Source: an uncultured Gilliamella sp.
GTDB lineage: Bacteria > Pseudomonadota > Gammaproteobacteria > Enterobacterales > Enterobacteriaceae
Assembly: GCA_945291235.1 (NCBI GenBank)
Contig: CALYQY010000024.1
Span: forward strand, 1-27,521
Direction: 5' to 3'
DNA length: 27,521 bases
Shown: in pieces, positions 17,517-26,845 of the stretch
Numbering within the stretch: position 1 is the stretch's first letter
Layout of the letters: each line of letters starts with the position of its first letter
Position numbers and translations under genes: made by a program
Notes under the pieces: generated by a model
The model's input: only the letters and a program-made list of their open reading frames with translations
Told to the model about the DNA's origin: nothing
The model's database searches: none

Positions 17517-19433
17517 ATGGGTAAAATTATTGGTATCGATTTAGGTACAACAAATTCATGTGTAGCAGTAATGGATAACGGTCAGGCAAAAGTATTAGAA
17601 AATGCCGAAGGCGATCGCACAACCCCTTCCATTATTGCCTATACGCAAGATGGCGAAATTCTAGTTGGTCAACCGGCTAAACGCCAAGCAGTAACCAATC
17701 CACAAAATACATTATTTGCCATTAAACGTTTAATTGGTCGTCGTTTTGAAGATGCCGAAGTGCAACGTGATGTTGGTATTATGCCATATAAAATTGTTAA
17801 AGCTGACAATGGCGATGCATGGGTAGAAGTAAAAGGCCAAAAAATTGCTCCACCACAAATTTCTGCTGAAGTATTAAAGAAAATGAAGAAAACAGCAGAA
17901 GATTATCTTGGTGAACCAGTAACCGAAGCTGTCATTACTGTTCCGGCATATTTCAATGATGCACAACGTCAAGCAACCAAAGATGCTGGTCGTATTGCTG
18001 GTTTAGATGTTAAACGTATTATCAACGAACCAACAGCAGCAGCATTAGCGTATGGTTTAGATAAAGATGTCGGTAACCGCACCATTGCAGTTTATGACCT
18101 TGGTGGTGGTACATTTGATATCTCAATTATCGAAATTGATGATGTTGATGGTGAAAAAACATTCGAAGTATTAGCAACTAATGGTGATACTCACTTAGGT
18201 GGTGAAGATTTTGACTCTCGTTTAATTAACTATTTAGTTGATGAGTTTAAACGTGAACAAGGTTTCGATCTTAAAAATGATCCACTTGCAATGCAACGTT
18301 TAAAAGAAGCAGCTGAAAAAGCGAAAATTGAATTATCATCAGCACAACAAACTGATATTAACTTACCATATATCACTGCTGATGCAACTGGACCAAAACA
18401 CTTAAATATCAAAGTGACTCGCGCTAAACTTGAATCATTAGTTGAAGATTTAGTTAAACGCTCAATGGAACCAGTTAAAACAGCATTAAAAGATGCAGGT
18501 CTTACTGTTTCTGATATTAAAGATGTGATTTTAGTTGGTGGTCAAACACGTATGCCAATGGTACAAAAAGCCGTTGCAGACTTCTTTGGCAAAGAACCAC
18601 GTAAAGACGTTAACCCTGACGAAGCAGTAGCAGTAGGTGCTGCGGTACAAGGTGGTGTATTAGGTGGTGATGTTAAAGATGTATTATTACTTGACGTAAC
18701 CCCATTATCATTAGGTATTGAAACAATGGGTGGTGTGATGACTACCTTGATTGAGAAAAATACGACTATCCCAACTAAACATAGTCAAGTGTTCTCAACA
18801 GCTGAAGATAATCAATCTGCGGTAACCATTCATGTGTTACAAGGTGAGCGTAAACGTGCAAGCGATAATAAATCATTAGGTCAATTTAACCTTGATGGTA
18901 TTCAAGCGGCACCACGTGGTATGCCACAAATTGAAGTAACTTTTGATATTGATGCCGACGGTATCTTACATGTTTCAGCGAAAGATAAAAACACCGGACG
19001 TGAACAAAACATTACCATTAAAGCTTCTTCTGGTTTAAGCGAAGAAGAAATCCAAAAAATGGTTAATGATGCCGAAGCAAATGCTGATGCTGACCGTAAG
19101 TTTGAAGAGCTAGCTCAAGTTCGTAATCAAGCGGATCATCTTGTTCACTCAACTCGTAAACAAGTTACTGAAGCGGGCGATCAATTACCGGCAGCGGATA
19201 AAACAGCTATCGAAGAAGCAGTAACTGCATTAGAAACTGCAGCTCGTGGTGAAGATAAAGCTGAAATTGAAGCGAAAATCAATGCATTAATGGAAGCATC
19301 GAAAAAGTTACTTGAAATTGCACAACAACAAGCGCAAGCTGACCAAGGTGCACAAGCAAGTAGCGCTAGTGATGCTGGTCAAGATGATGTTGTTGATGCG
19401 GACTTCAAAGAAGTTGATGATGATAAAAAATAA
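17517..19433 (+). CDS. dnaK: chaperone DnaK (Hsp70)
   Basis: The ATP-dependent Hsp70 chaperone works with DnaJ and GrpE in protein folding and heat-shock control; 638 residues, as in E. coli. The nucleotide-binding domain has [10 protein letters not shown] (4-13), [10 protein letters not shown] near 193-202 and [10 protein letters not shown] near 337-346. The substrate-binding domain follows [14 protein letters not shown]. The C-terminus ends in the acidic [15 protein letters not shown], a variant of the EEVKD-type tail. GAGGAGA precedes the ATG. The dnaJ gene follows after 122 nt with a hairpin between. Confidence 0.98.
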   Translation: MGKIIGIDLGTTNSCVAVMDNGQAKVLENAEGDRTTPSIIAYTQDGEILVGQPAKRQAVTNPQNTLFAIKRLIGRRFEDAEVQRDVGIMPYKIVKADNGDAWVEVKGQKIAPPQISAEVLKKMKKTAEDYLGEPVTEAVITVPAYFNDAQRQATKDAGRIAGLDVKRIINEPTAAALAYGLDKDVGNRTIAVYDLGGGTFDISIIEIDDVDGEKTFEVLATNGDTHLGGEDFDSRLINYLVDEFKREQGFDLKNDPLAMQRLKEAAEKAKIELSSAQQTDINLPYITADATGPKHLNIKVTRAKLESLVEDLVKRSMEPVKTALKDAGLTVSDIKDVILVGGQTRMPMVQKAVADFFGKEPRKDVNPDEAVAVGAAVQGGVLGGDVKDVLLLDVTPLSLGIETMGGVMTTLIEKNTTIPTKHSQVFSTAEDNQSAVTIHVLQGERKRASDNKSLGQFNLDGIQAAPRGMPQIEVTFDIDADGILHVSAKDKNTGREQNITIKASSGLSEEEIQKMVNDAEANADADRKFEELAQVRNQADHLVHSTRKQVTEAGDQLPAADKTAIEEAVTALETAARGEDKAEIEAKINALMEASKKLLEIAQQQAQADQGAQASSASDAGQDDVVDADFKEVDDDKK

Positions 19434-19490
19434 GCATTAACAACGATGTTTTTTAATGAGTTATTTCAACGAGTTATAAACATGTAACTT

Positions 19491-19533
19491 ACTAAACGGG
19501 CGCGAGGTAACTCAAGCCCGTTTAGTTGTTTTT
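19491..19533 (+). terminator. terminator-like hairpin between dnaK and dnaJ
   Basis: ACTAAACGGGC and GCCCGTTTAGT pair over 11 bp; the loop itself contains GAG/CTC. TGTTTTT follows. Its place between dnaK and dnaJ suggests partial termination that lowers dnaJ relative to dnaK. Confidence 0.7.
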
Positions 19534-19555
19534 GCAAGAAAAATTAAGGTTAATT

Positions 19556-20698
19556 ATGGCGAAGAAAGATTATTATGAAACATTAGGCGTAAGTAAAAGC
19601 GCAACTGAAGCTGAGATAAAAAAAGCCTATAAACGCCTAGCCATGAAATATCATCCTGATAAAAATCAGGACAATAAAGCCGAAGCTGAAGCAAAATTCA
19701 AAGAAGTTAAAGAAGCTTATGAAGTATTGACCGATGCACAAAAGAAAGCCGCTTATGATCAATATGGACATGCCGCTTTTGAGCAAGGTTTTGGTGGCGG
19801 CGGTGCTGGCGCAGGTGGATTTGGTGGCTTTAGTGGTTTTGGCGGTGGATCGGCATTTGATGATATTTTTAGTGACTTCTTCGGCGGTGGTCGTGGGCGT
19901 GCGCAAAGCCCTTCAAGAGGTGCAGATTTACAATATAATATCACCCTAACATTAGAAGAAGCAGCAAGCGGCGTAAGTAAAGAGATCAAAGTACCGACTT
20001 GGGTGACCTGTAGTGTTTGTCATGGACAAGGTACTGAAAAAGCCTCTGATGTGGTTACTTGTGATACCTGTCATGGTGCTGGCGTTGTTCAAATGCGTCA
20101 AGGCTTTTTTGCGGTACAGCAAGAATGTCCAACCTGTCATGGCCGTGGTAAAGTGGTGAAAAATCCATGTAAGAAATGTCATGGTGAAGGTCGAGTTCAG
20201 AAAACTAAAACATTATCTGTCACTATTCCGGCCGGTGTTGACACTGGTAACCGTATCCGTCTTTCTGGTGAAGGCGAGGCAGGGTTAAATGGTGCGCCAG
20301 CAGGTGATTTATATGTTCAAGTGCAGGTAAAACCTCACGGAATTTTTGAACGAGATGGCACAAATCTACATTGTGAGATTCCAATTAATATTGTTTTAGC
20401 GTCGTTAGGTGGGGAAGTTGAAGTACCTACATTAAATGGTAAAGTGAGCTTAACCATTCCGGCTGAAACTCAAACAGGTAAAATGTTCCGTTTACGTGGT
20501 AAAGGTATTAAATCATTACGTGGTAATTCTGTGGGTGATTTATACTGTCATGTTGTGGTTGAAACACCGGTTAACCTCACCGGTAAACAAAAAGAGTTAC
20601 TCAAAGAGCTTGGCGAAAGTTTGAAAGCGGATAAAAATGCCAAACACAGCCCAAAAGAAAAAAGCTTTTTTGATAAAGTTAAAAAGTTTTTTGGATAA
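19556..20698 (+). CDS. dnaJ: co-chaperone DnaJ (Hsp40)
   Basis: DnaJ delivers substrates to DnaK and stimulates its ATPase; 380 residues. The J domain carries the HPD motif in YHPDKNQD (about 33-40). A Gly/Phe-rich linker covers about 76-120. Four zinc-finger CxxCxGxG motifs follow ([32 protein letters not shown]). The C-terminal substrate-binding domains are complete. The start at [12 protein letters not shown] matches the family; an in-frame ATG 30 nt earlier overlaps the hairpin T-run region and is less likely. AAGGT lies 6-7 nt before the start. Confidence 0.97.
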   Translation: MAKKDYYETLGVSKSATEAEIKKAYKRLAMKYHPDKNQDNKAEAEAKFKEVKEAYEVLTDAQKKAAYDQYGHAAFEQGFGGGGAGAGGFGGFSGFGGGSAFDDIFSDFFGGGRGRAQSPSRGADLQYNITLTLEEAASGVSKEIKVPTWVTCSVCHGQGTEKASDVVTCDTCHGAGVVQMRQGFFAVQQECPTCHGRGKVVKNPCKKCHGEGRVQKTKTLSVTIPAGVDTGNRIRLSGEGEAGLNGAPAGDLYVQVQVKPHGIFERDGTNLHCEIPINIVLASLGGEVEVPTLNGKVSLTIPAETQTGKMFRLRGKGIKSLRGNSVGDLYCHVVVETPVNLTGKQKELLKELGESLKADKNAKHSPKEKSFFDKVKKFFG

Positions 20699-20711
20699 GA
20701 AAATATCACTC

Positions 20712-20748
20712 AATAGCGAAGCAGAGTTATCTGCTTCGCTATTTTTTT
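20712..20748 (+). terminator. intrinsic terminator of dnaJ
   Basis: AATAGCGAAGCAGA and its exact complement form a 14-bp stem with a GTTA loop, followed directly by a T-run. It starts 13 nt after the dnaJ stop. Confidence 0.93.
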
Positions 20749-20878
20749 GACACTCAAATAAGACTAAAAGATATAGCGACGCAAGTCGTACAACAGATAC
20801 TCAATCAAAATTTATCCGTAAATATTGAATGTAAATATGATCCGACTTGGTCGCAGTATTTAACTTGGGTGAAATAGT
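20749..20878 (+). pseudogene. possible 3' remnant of a lost gene
   Basis: One frame reads DTQIRLKDIATQVV then QQILNQNLSVNIECK then YDPTWSQYLTWVK and stops. It has no start codon, and upstream it runs into the dnaJ terminator. The composition looks protein-like rather than random (amphipathic helix, then an aromatic end), so it may be the tail of a gene deleted between dnaJ and grcA. I do not recognise the family, and chance is possible. Confidence 0.25.
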
Positions 20879-20900
20879 TTATAAAAACTTAATTGAAAGT

Positions 20901-20922
20901 AAAAAAACCCAGCAAAGCTGGG
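20901..20922 (-). terminator. intrinsic terminator of grcA
   Basis: On the minus strand CCCAGC-TTT-GCTGGG is followed by a 7-nt T-run, about 44 nt after the grcA stop. Confidence 0.9.
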
Positions 20923-20965
20923 CAAGATGGGTTTAATGTTTAATTTTATTTATTGTCATTTAGAA

Positions 20966-21349
20966 CTAAATTTTAGTTGTAAAAGTACGAGCAATAACGT
21001 CACGTTGTTGTTCTGCAGTTAAAGAGTTAAAACGTACTGCATAACCAGAAACACGAATAGTTAATTGAGGATATTTTTCCGGATGTTGCACAGCATCTTC
21101 TAATGTTTCACGACGAAGTACGTTAACATTTAAGTGTTGGCCACCTTCAACTTTAATTGTTGGTGCGACATCTAATGGAATTTCACGATATTCGAATTGA
21201 CCAAGTTCAGCTGTTGGAATGACTTGATCTTCTTTATAAACAGATTTAGCAGCAACACAACGTGCTTCTTTAGTTGAATCATCTAATAACCAGAAAGAGT
21301 TTAATAGTGCTGCATTGTCTGCTTTAGTGATTTGGATACCTGTAATCAT
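20966..21349 (-). CDS. grcA: autonomous glycyl radical cofactor
   Basis: GrcA (YfiD) replaces the glycyl-radical C-terminal part of pyruvate formate-lyase when that enzyme is damaged by oxygen. The protein is 127 residues, the same as in E. coli. The glycyl-radical motif is RVSGYAVRF, with the radical glycine at 102. The stretch [19 protein letters not shown] is the conserved PFL-like region. It is monocistronic with its own terminator, and an FNR-like box lies upstream. It implies mixed-acid fermentation with PflB under low oxygen. Confidence 0.97.
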   Translation of the reverse strand: MITGIQITKADNAALLNSFWLLDDSTKEARCVAAKSVYKEDQVIPTAELGQFEYREIPLDVAPTIKVEGGQHLNVNVLRRETLEDAVQHPEKYPQLTIRVSGYAVRFNSLTAEQQRDVIARTFTTKI

Positions 21350-21413
21350 TTTAAATCCTCCTAACGGACGTTATTGTCCTGAATAATTGATTGTAATATA
21401 GCACTTTAAAAAA

Positions 21414-21427
21414 TTGATTAAAGTCAA
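21414..21427 (-). promoter_or_regulatory. FNR-like box upstream of grcA
   Basis: On the minus strand TTGACTTTAATCAA matches the FNR consensus TTGATNNNNATCAA at 9 of 10 defined positions. A TATATT -10 candidate lies at 21395-21400, closer than the usual class II spacing, so the exact promoter is not fixed. E. coli yfiD is FNR-activated. Confidence 0.55.
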
Positions 21428-21836
21428 AAAAAGCTATCAATCTGATAAGCAATACCTTAGATCACTATTTAGTCAGGTAATCAATAAAACGGATTGTAAT
21501 ATTTTATAAATGATTTGGGTATCAATATGTTAGATAAACATGTTCGGTTTAGAAATAGATCGCTTTTTATCCAGCCTTAATAATCAGCCTAAAATGCAGG
21601 TAAACTTGAAGTTGGCAGCTAGTCTTTGCTACTCAATAGATTGTTATTAATGACAATCACTCAATCAACATACCATTCTATTTGATATAAATCGCCTGAA
21701 TAGAGGCAAACTATTTTTACTTCACACTTTTACTGCTGATGAACAACTGGAGTAAATTTGCTTTACTGAAATAAAATTTAAATTATTGTTTCATAAATTT
21801 TTTTGCCGAATGAAATTTATTTGATAAAAAAAGAAT
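21428..21836. other. grcA-rhiT intergenic region, no gene seen
   Basis: Together with flanking sites this is part of a 646-nt AT-rich gap. I see no supported gene; the longest ATG frame found (21527) has 17 codons. It contains small inverted repeats: ATGTT/AACAT (21527-21541), GATTGT/ACAATC around 21640-21660, and ATAAATTT/AAATTTAT (21793-21800 and 21813-21820). The words GTTTCAT (21788-21794) and ATGAAAT flank the last pair and resemble KdgR half-sites. Confidence 0.4.
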
Positions 21837-21858
21837 ATTTGTGAACAACATCACGTCG
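21837..21858 (+). promoter_or_regulatory. CRP-like site upstream of rhiT
   Basis: TGTGA-ACAACA-TCACG (21840-21855) matches the CRP half-sites TGTGA and TCACA at 9 of 10 positions with the required 6-bp spacer. It lies 140 nt before the rhiT start. The rhiTN operon of Dickeya is known to depend on CRP. Confidence 0.7.
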
Positions 21859-21995
21859 ACTTTTAAATTTTTGCCATTTTTAAAAAAAGTTGGCAGTGAC
21901 GTTAAAGTGTCAAAGCAACACCCACCCTAGACTAACTTGAGCATCTAAAAGAGATGTTGATCTTGAGCAGTAGTTAGATAAAAAGTGGTGGTAAG

Positions 21996-23516
21996 ATGAA
22001 AAATAGAGTGATTGGTTTAAAAAATTATCTGGCTTATGGCGCCGGTGATTTTTTAGGAGCGGGTACCACGGCATTAACGGCGGTATGGTTGTTATATTTT
22101 TATACCAATTTTTGTGGGTTAACGCCGATTGAAGCGACATTTATTTTTGCGGCAGCAAGAGTACTTGATGCGGTTATTAGCCCATTAATGGGGTATTTAA
22201 CCGATAACTTTGGGCGCACACGTTTAGGACAACGTTTTGGACGGCGTAAATTCTTTATTTTACTCGGTATTCCACTTATTTTTAGTTATAGCGTAATGTG
22301 GGCGCCGGGTATGAATTATCTCTATTACTTATTCACTTATCTCTTTTTTGATATGGTTTATACCATGGTGCTGGTGCCTTATGAAACCCTTGTGCCAGAG
22401 ATGACCGATGATTTTAAACAAAAAACTAAGTTTTCAGGGGCAAGAATTTCAATGGCGCAGTTATCTGCCATTTTAGCCGGTTTCTTACCGGGAGTTTTAC
22501 TCAATTACTTTGGTAAAGATAATGCAATATCCTTCTTTTATGCCAGCTTAGTGTTTTCTATTCTATGCTCATTTGCGCTTTGCATGGTGTACTTGTTTAC
22601 CTGGGAAAGACCAACAGCGCTTAAATCCAAAGAAGCGTTGCAAGCCGAACAAGAGGCCGCCTCCTTGTCTTTTAAAGAAAGTATTTCCCATTTAATTATC
22701 GAACTGCTATCCACTTTCAAAATAAAAATATTTAGGCAGCATCTTGGAATGTATTTGGGTGGCTATATTGCTCAAGACGTCTTTAATGCTGTGTTTACTT
22801 ATTATGTCATTTTTGTGCTATTACAAGAGCCGACCGTTGCCTCTACGCTAATTGGGACAATGTCCATTACGCAGTTTATTGCCGTGCTGTGTATGATGCC
22901 GTTGTGTATTAAATATGGCCCTGCGCCAGCTTATCGTGGTGTCGTGGCTATTTTTGGTATGAGTTGCTTAGCTTATGGGATTATTTGGTATTACAACTTA
23001 AGTCATATTCATACACTGTTAATTACCGTTTCAGCTATTGCAGGATTAGGGCGTGGCGGGATTAATTATGTTCCTTGGAATATCTATACCTATATTTCTG
23101 ATGTCGATGAAATCATCACCGGTAAGCGTCGAGAAGGTATCTTTGCTGGTGTAATGACATTTACCCGTAAAGCCTCGCAGGCTGGCGCAGTGATGTTAAT
23201 TGGTGTTTGTTTACAGTGGTCTGGTTTCGTCAGTGGGCAAAACCAACAGCCGCCAGCGGTATCGCAAACCATTTTATTGTTATTAGTAGCCGGGACTATC
23301 TTGGTTTTAACACTTGGCTTTTTAATTTCTTTGAAATTTAAATTGAATCTAAAAACTCACAAAATATTAATTGATGAAATTAACAATATCAAAGGTATTG
23401 GATCTCAGAGTGAAAAAAGAGTCAGTGATGAAGGTAAGCCGGTAGTTGAAATGTTAACGGGTATGCCTGTCACTAAGCTTTGGGGAAATAATAATATTGG
23501 TTATAAACGTAAATAG
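21996..23516 (+). CDS. rhiT: rhamnogalacturonide transporter, GPH family
   Basis: A 506-residue inner-membrane carrier with about 12 hydrophobic segments. It belongs to the glycoside-pentoside-hexuronide (GPH/MelB-like) cation symporters: N-terminal YLAYGAGDFLGAG, RVLDAVISPLMGYLTDN in helix 2/loop 2-3, and FGRRKFFILLGIP. A hydrophilic tail of about 60 residues follows the last helix. The gene lies 43 nt before a GH105 hydrolase gene, the rhiT-rhiN order of pectinolytic enterics, so the substrate is probably unsaturated rhamnogalacturonan disaccharides. Substrate is inferred from this pairing; other oligo-uronides are possible. A CRP-like site and a hairpin (21872-21895) precede it. Confidence 0.85.
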   Translation: MKNRVIGLKNYLAYGAGDFLGAGTTALTAVWLLYFYTNFCGLTPIEATFIFAAARVLDAVISPLMGYLTDNFGRTRLGQRFGRRKFFILLGIPLIFSYSVMWAPGMNYLYYLFTYLFFDMVYTMVLVPYETLVPEMTDDFKQKTKFSGARISMAQLSAILAGFLPGVLLNYFGKDNAISFFYASLVFSILCSFALCMVYLFTWERPTALKSKEALQAEQEAASLSFKESISHLIIELLSTFKIKIFRQHLGMYLGGYIAQDVFNAVFTYYVIFVLLQEPTVASTLIGTMSITQFIAVLCMMPLCIKYGPAPAYRGVVAIFGMSCLAYGIIWYYNLSHIHTLLITVSAIAGLGRGGINYVPWNIYTYISDVDEIITGKRREGIFAGVMTFTRKASQAGAVMLIGVCLQWSGFVSGQNQQPPAVSQTILLLLVAGTILVLTLGFLISLKFKLNLKTHKILIDEINNIKGIGSQSEKRVSDEGKPVVEMLTGMPVTKLWGNNNIGYKRK

Positions 23517-23559
23517 CGTTATTGGTTTTTAAATGAGTTTGATTAGAGGTAAACAAAAC

Positions 23560-24699
23560 ATGCAGATATTTCCTGTAAAACATAGCAAATTACTGTGTAA
23601 GCCCGAACATTTAATTGCTCGAGCTGATTTAGAAAAGTTGATTAAAAAGATTGTGAATAATCTGATTAATATTAAAGATGAGACAGGTGAATTTCTTCTT
23701 TGCTTAGATGACGGTCGAGTGATTGACACTAAAGGTTGGAATGGCTGGGAATGGACGCATGGCATTGGTCTTTATGGTATGTACCAATTTTACCAACAAA
23801 CCGGTGATAAATCGACACTTGCTATTATTGATGACTGGTTTAAACAGCGTTTATCCGAAGGGACTCCAACGAAGAACGTCAATACCGTGTGTCCATTTTT
23901 AACCTTAGCTTATCGTTATCAAGAGACGCAAAATCCGGTATTTTTACCTTATTTAGAGTGTTGGGCAGATTGGGTTATGTATCAAATGCCTCGCACTAAG
24001 TTTGGTGGCTTGCAACATATTGTTTATAACAGTGAAAATCATCAACAACTTTGGGATGACACTTTGATGATGAGCGTGTTGCCAATTGCCAAAATTGGCA
24101 AACTGCTTAATAAACCTGAATATATTCAAGAAGCAATCTATCAAATATTAATCCACGTTCAATATTTAATGGATCGTCAAACAGGGCTTTGGTTTCATGG
24201 TTGGAGTTTTGAAGGTAACCATAACTTTGCAAAAGCAAGGTGGGCAAGAGGTAACAGTTGGCTAACTATTGTTATTCCGGAATTTATTGAGCTACTCGAT
24301 CTGACTATTGATGATCCTGTTCGAAGATTATTAATTGAGGTGTTAAATGCTCAAGTAGAAGCACTCGCTAAATACCAAGATGAAAGTGGCTTATGGCATA
24401 CAATTATTGATGATCCTAATTCCTATTTAGAAACATCGGCGACAGCTGGTTTTGCTTATGGAATATTAAAATCGATCAGGAAACGCTATATCGCTGATGA
24501 CTATAAGCTCATGGCAGAAAAAGCCATTAAAGGTGTCATGGCAAATATCAATGATGAAGGTACATTATTAAATGTTTCGTTTGGTACCGCCATGGGTCAT
24601 AATTTGGATTATTATAAAAATATTCCGCTAACTTCAATGCCATATGGGCAATCAATGGCAATTTTATGTTTGACTGAATATTTAAGGGTTTTTATTTAG
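23560..24699 (+). CDS. rhiN: unsaturated rhamnogalacturonyl hydrolase, GH105
   Basis: RhiN/YteR-type enzymes hydrate the 4,5-unsaturated galacturonyl end of rhamnogalacturonan oligomers, releasing rhamnose and an unsaturated uronate. With the start at MQIFPVK the protein is 379 residues; AGAGG lies 10 nt before this ATG, while the in-frame ATG at 23533 has no binding site. The (alpha/alpha)6 barrel motifs are visible: NGWEWTHGIGLYG, LWDDTLMM with the catalytic aspartate at about 166-167, and KARWARGNSW. No signal peptide is seen, so it acts in the cytoplasm on imported oligomers, consistent with the adjacent transporter. Confidence 0.9.
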   Translation: MQIFPVKHSKLLCKPEHLIARADLEKLIKKIVNNLINIKDETGEFLLCLDDGRVIDTKGWNGWEWTHGIGLYGMYQFYQQTGDKSTLAIIDDWFKQRLSEGTPTKNVNTVCPFLTLAYRYQETQNPVFLPYLECWADWVMYQMPRTKFGGLQHIVYNSENHQQLWDDTLMMSVLPIAKIGKLLNKPEYIQEAIYQILIHVQYLMDRQTGLWFHGWSFEGNHNFAKARWARGNSWLTIVIPEFIELLDLTIDDPVRRLLIEVLNAQVEALAKYQDESGLWHTIIDDPNSYLETSATAGFAYGILKSIRKRYIADDYKLMAEKAIKGVMANINDEGTLLNVSFGTAMGHNLDYYKNIPLTSMPYGQSMAILCLTEYLRVFI

Positions 24700-24743
24700 T
24701 TTTAACAATATTGATTAGCATTAGGCTTATTATTATTTTTAGG

Positions 24744-24749
24744 TATAAT
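24744..24749 (+). promoter_or_regulatory. -10 element for ung
   Basis: Perfect TATAAT 56 nt before the ung ATG. The -35 at 17-bp spacing is weak (TTAGGC, 24721-24726). Confidence 0.45.
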
Positions 24750-24805
24750 TAGGGGTATGAGCAAGCAACATTGCCAGCCATATCAAATCATAGTAAAGGT
24801 ACTGT

Positions 24806-25498
24806 ATGACTAATCAATTAACATGGAATGATGTCATTGGATCGGAAAAAGAGAAGCCTTATTTTAAACAAATAATGCAATTTGTGGCATCACAGCGAGC
24901 TGAGGGAAAAGTTATCTATCCCCCTCAGCATGATGTTTTTAATGCTTTTCGTTTTACGCCATTTAGTGATATCAAAGTGGTGATTTTAGGACAAGATCCT
25001 TATCACGGCCCAAATCAAGCACATGGTTTATCATTTTCTGTGTTACCCGGAATTAAACCGCCTCCATCGCTATTAAACATCTATAAAGAACTTTCAACCG
25101 ATATAGCAGGGTTTCAAATTCCGTCGCATGGCTATTTAGGCTATTGGGCAACCCAAGGGGTGTTGCTATTAAATAATGTATTAACTGTTCAAGCCGGGCA
25201 AGCGCATTCCCATGCCAAAATAGGCTGGGAAACATTTACTGATCATGTTATTGCGGCAGTTGATCAATACCTCGACGGGGTAGTATTTTTGTTATGGGGA
25301 TCGCCTGCGCAAAAGAAAGGTCAATTTATCAATCGTCAAAAGCATCATGTTTTAACAGCTGTTCACCCTTCACCATTATCCGCACATCGTGGCTTTTTTG
25401 GGTGTCAGCATTTTTCTAAAGCCAATAGTTTGATTATCCAACAGGGAAAAACGCCGATAGATTGGCAACCAAGGTTACCGGAACAAAATAATGGGTAG
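24806..25498 (+). CDS. ung: uracil-DNA glycosylase
   Basis: Ung removes uracil from DNA to start base-excision repair; 230 residues (E. coli 229). The water-activating motif is [18 protein letters not shown] with catalytic D64. The DNA-intercalation motif is [10 protein letters not shown] with H187. [10 protein letters not shown] is also conserved. Its last 8 nt overlap the start of the gntR-like gene, so the two are probably translated from one mRNA. Confidence 0.98.
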   Translation: MTNQLTWNDVIGSEKEKPYFKQIMQFVASQRAEGKVIYPPQHDVFNAFRFTPFSDIKVVILGQDPYHGPNQAHGLSFSVLPGIKPPPSLLNIYKELSTDIAGFQIPSHGYLGYWATQGVLLLNNVLTVQAGQAHSHAKIGWETFTDHVIAAVDQYLDGVVFLLWGSPAQKKGQFINRQKHHVLTAVHPSPLSAHRGFFGCQHFSKANSLIIQQGKTPIDWQPRLPEQNNG

Positions 25499-26495
25499 TA
25501 ATAAAAAACGTCGAACTGGCTTGCAGGAAATAGCTAATTTAATTGGGATAAGTAAAATGACGGTAAGCCGTTACTTGCGTGATCCCAATCTTGTTTCTAA
25601 ACCACTTCAATCTCAAATTTCAGCAGCGATAGACCAACTTGGCTATATTCCCAATAAAGCGCCGGATATGTTATCGAATGCTAAAAGTTATGCTATTGGT
25701 GTGTTATTGCCGTCATTAACCAATCAAGTTTTTGCGGATGTGTTAAAAGGCATTGAGATCGAGACCGATAAGTATGGTTATCAAACCATGATTGCCCATA
25801 CCGGGTATAGCCCGGAAAAAGAAGAAATGCGCTTACGTTCATTACTGGCTTACAATGTTGACGGGTTAATCTTAACTGAACGAACACATACCCCCGCAAC
25901 CCTTAAAATGATTGAAATATCAGGCGTTCCTGTGGTTGAGATTATGGATAGTGTTTCCCCTTGTATTGATATGGCGGTTGGTATTGATAATTTTCAAGTC
26001 GCCAAAAATATGATTGAGCGTATGATTAACAAAGGCCATAAGCATATTGCTTATTTTAGTGCTCGTCAGGATGATCGCAGTCTTATCCGTCAGCAAGGTT
26101 ATGAACAGGCGATGAACGATGCCGGATTGGTTGCGAAAACTTTTGCCACGAAACAATCTTCTTCTTACTCTTTAGGTAAACAACTGCTTCATCAAGCTTT
26201 GCAACAATATCCTCAAATTGACGGCGTATTTAGTACCAACGATGATTTGGCGCTAGGTGTACTGTTTGAGTGTCAACGCCTTAATATTGATGTGCCAAAC
26301 CAGATTGCGGTGGCAGGTTTTCATGGGCATGACGTTGGTCAAGTGGTTACCCCAAAATTGGCATCAGTTTCAACACCAAGAATTGAAATGGGACAAAAAT
26401 CGGCACAAATGTTATTAAAGTCGATAAATGGTGAAACCATTTGTGAAAAAGTTGTTGATTTCCCTGTTCAATATTTAGACGGTGAAAGTATTTGA
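25491..26495 (+). CDS. gntR: LacI-family regulator, GntR (gluconate) type
   Basis: A 334-residue LacI/GalR-type repressor. The N-terminal helix-turn-helix is [22 protein letters not shown] (about 11-32), then a hinge [12 protein letters not shown] and a periplasmic-binding-protein-like effector domain. It resembles E. coli GntR along its length, including [29 protein letters not shown] and [12 protein letters not shown]. coli GntR represses gluconate genes and responds to gluconate. No gntK or gntT/U lies nearby; it overlaps ung by 8 nt. The ATG at 25491 has no strong ribosome binding site of its own, so translation probably depends on ung. Confidence 0.88.
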   Translation: MGSNKKRRTGLQEIANLIGISKMTVSRYLRDPNLVSKPLQSQISAAIDQLGYIPNKAPDMLSNAKSYAIGVLLPSLTNQVFADVLKGIEIETDKYGYQTMIAHTGYSPEKEEMRLRSLLAYNVDGLILTERTHTPATLKMIEISGVPVVEIMDSVSPCIDMAVGIDNFQVAKNMIERMINKGHKHIAYFSARQDDRSLIRQQGYEQAMNDAGLVAKTFATKQSSSYSLGKQLLHQALQQYPQIDGVFSTNDDLALGVLFECQRLNIDVPNQIAVAGFHGHDVGQVVTPKLASVSTPRIEMGQKSAQMLLKSINGETICEKVVDFPVQYLDGESI

Positions 26496-26756
26496 TTATC
26501 GTAAATTGCACGAGTTAATGTTCTAAATCAAACCTATTAATCTGGTTGATAATAGCAATTTAGTCAGTTTTTACTTATCAATAAATGAGCTGTTGCTTAA
26601 GAAATATCAGTTTATATAAACTGCGCTTCATATGCTGCCTTTGCTTAATGATCCTAATGAAAAAAAAGCGAAAACAAAAATAAAACTATTGGTTTTTTAT
26701 CTGTTTTTGCTTATCTAACAGAGCGTTATGTTTTAAATAGGCATATTCAATTCGGG
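26496..26756. other. gntR-upp intergenic region, no gene seen
   Basis: Part of a 350-nt AT-rich gap. No supported gene. It holds one long imperfect hairpin, arms 26666-26686 and 26692-26712, with about 17 of 21 positions paired and very low GC. It could be a weak terminator or a chance AT-rich fold. Confidence 0.35.
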
Positions 26757-26785
26757 TTTTCATAAAGTGATAACTATGTTAGAAT
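26757..26785 (+). promoter_or_regulatory. extended -10 promoter of upp
   Basis: TTTTCA (26757-26762) and TAGAAT (26780-26785) at 17-bp spacing, with a TGT extension directly before the -10. It lies 60 nt before the upp ATG. Confidence 0.55.
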
Positions 26786-26845
26786 TATCGCTCAGTGGTT
26801 ATTTATAACGACTAACAGATTATAAAAGATAACACTGAGGCTCCC

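Noticed and set aside
21527..21541. ATGTT-AGATA-AACAT as a GntR operator before rhiT
   Set aside because: It resembles the ATGTTA...TAACAT type operator, but the half-site spacing is off by one and it lies nearly 470 nt from rhiT. Too weak to call.
21545..21554. GTTTAGAAAT near 21547 as another CRISPR repeat fragment
   Set aside because: A 9-10 nt match is expected by chance here; CGTTTAGAAA also occurs inside polA near 8108.
21576..21615. Possible fourth copy of the dispersed repeat
   Set aside because: Only a loose match (CTAAAATGCAGGTAAACTTGAA against CTTAAACGCAGGGTAAATCTGAA, with gaps) without the TATACTTAAAC core; not distinguishable from chance.
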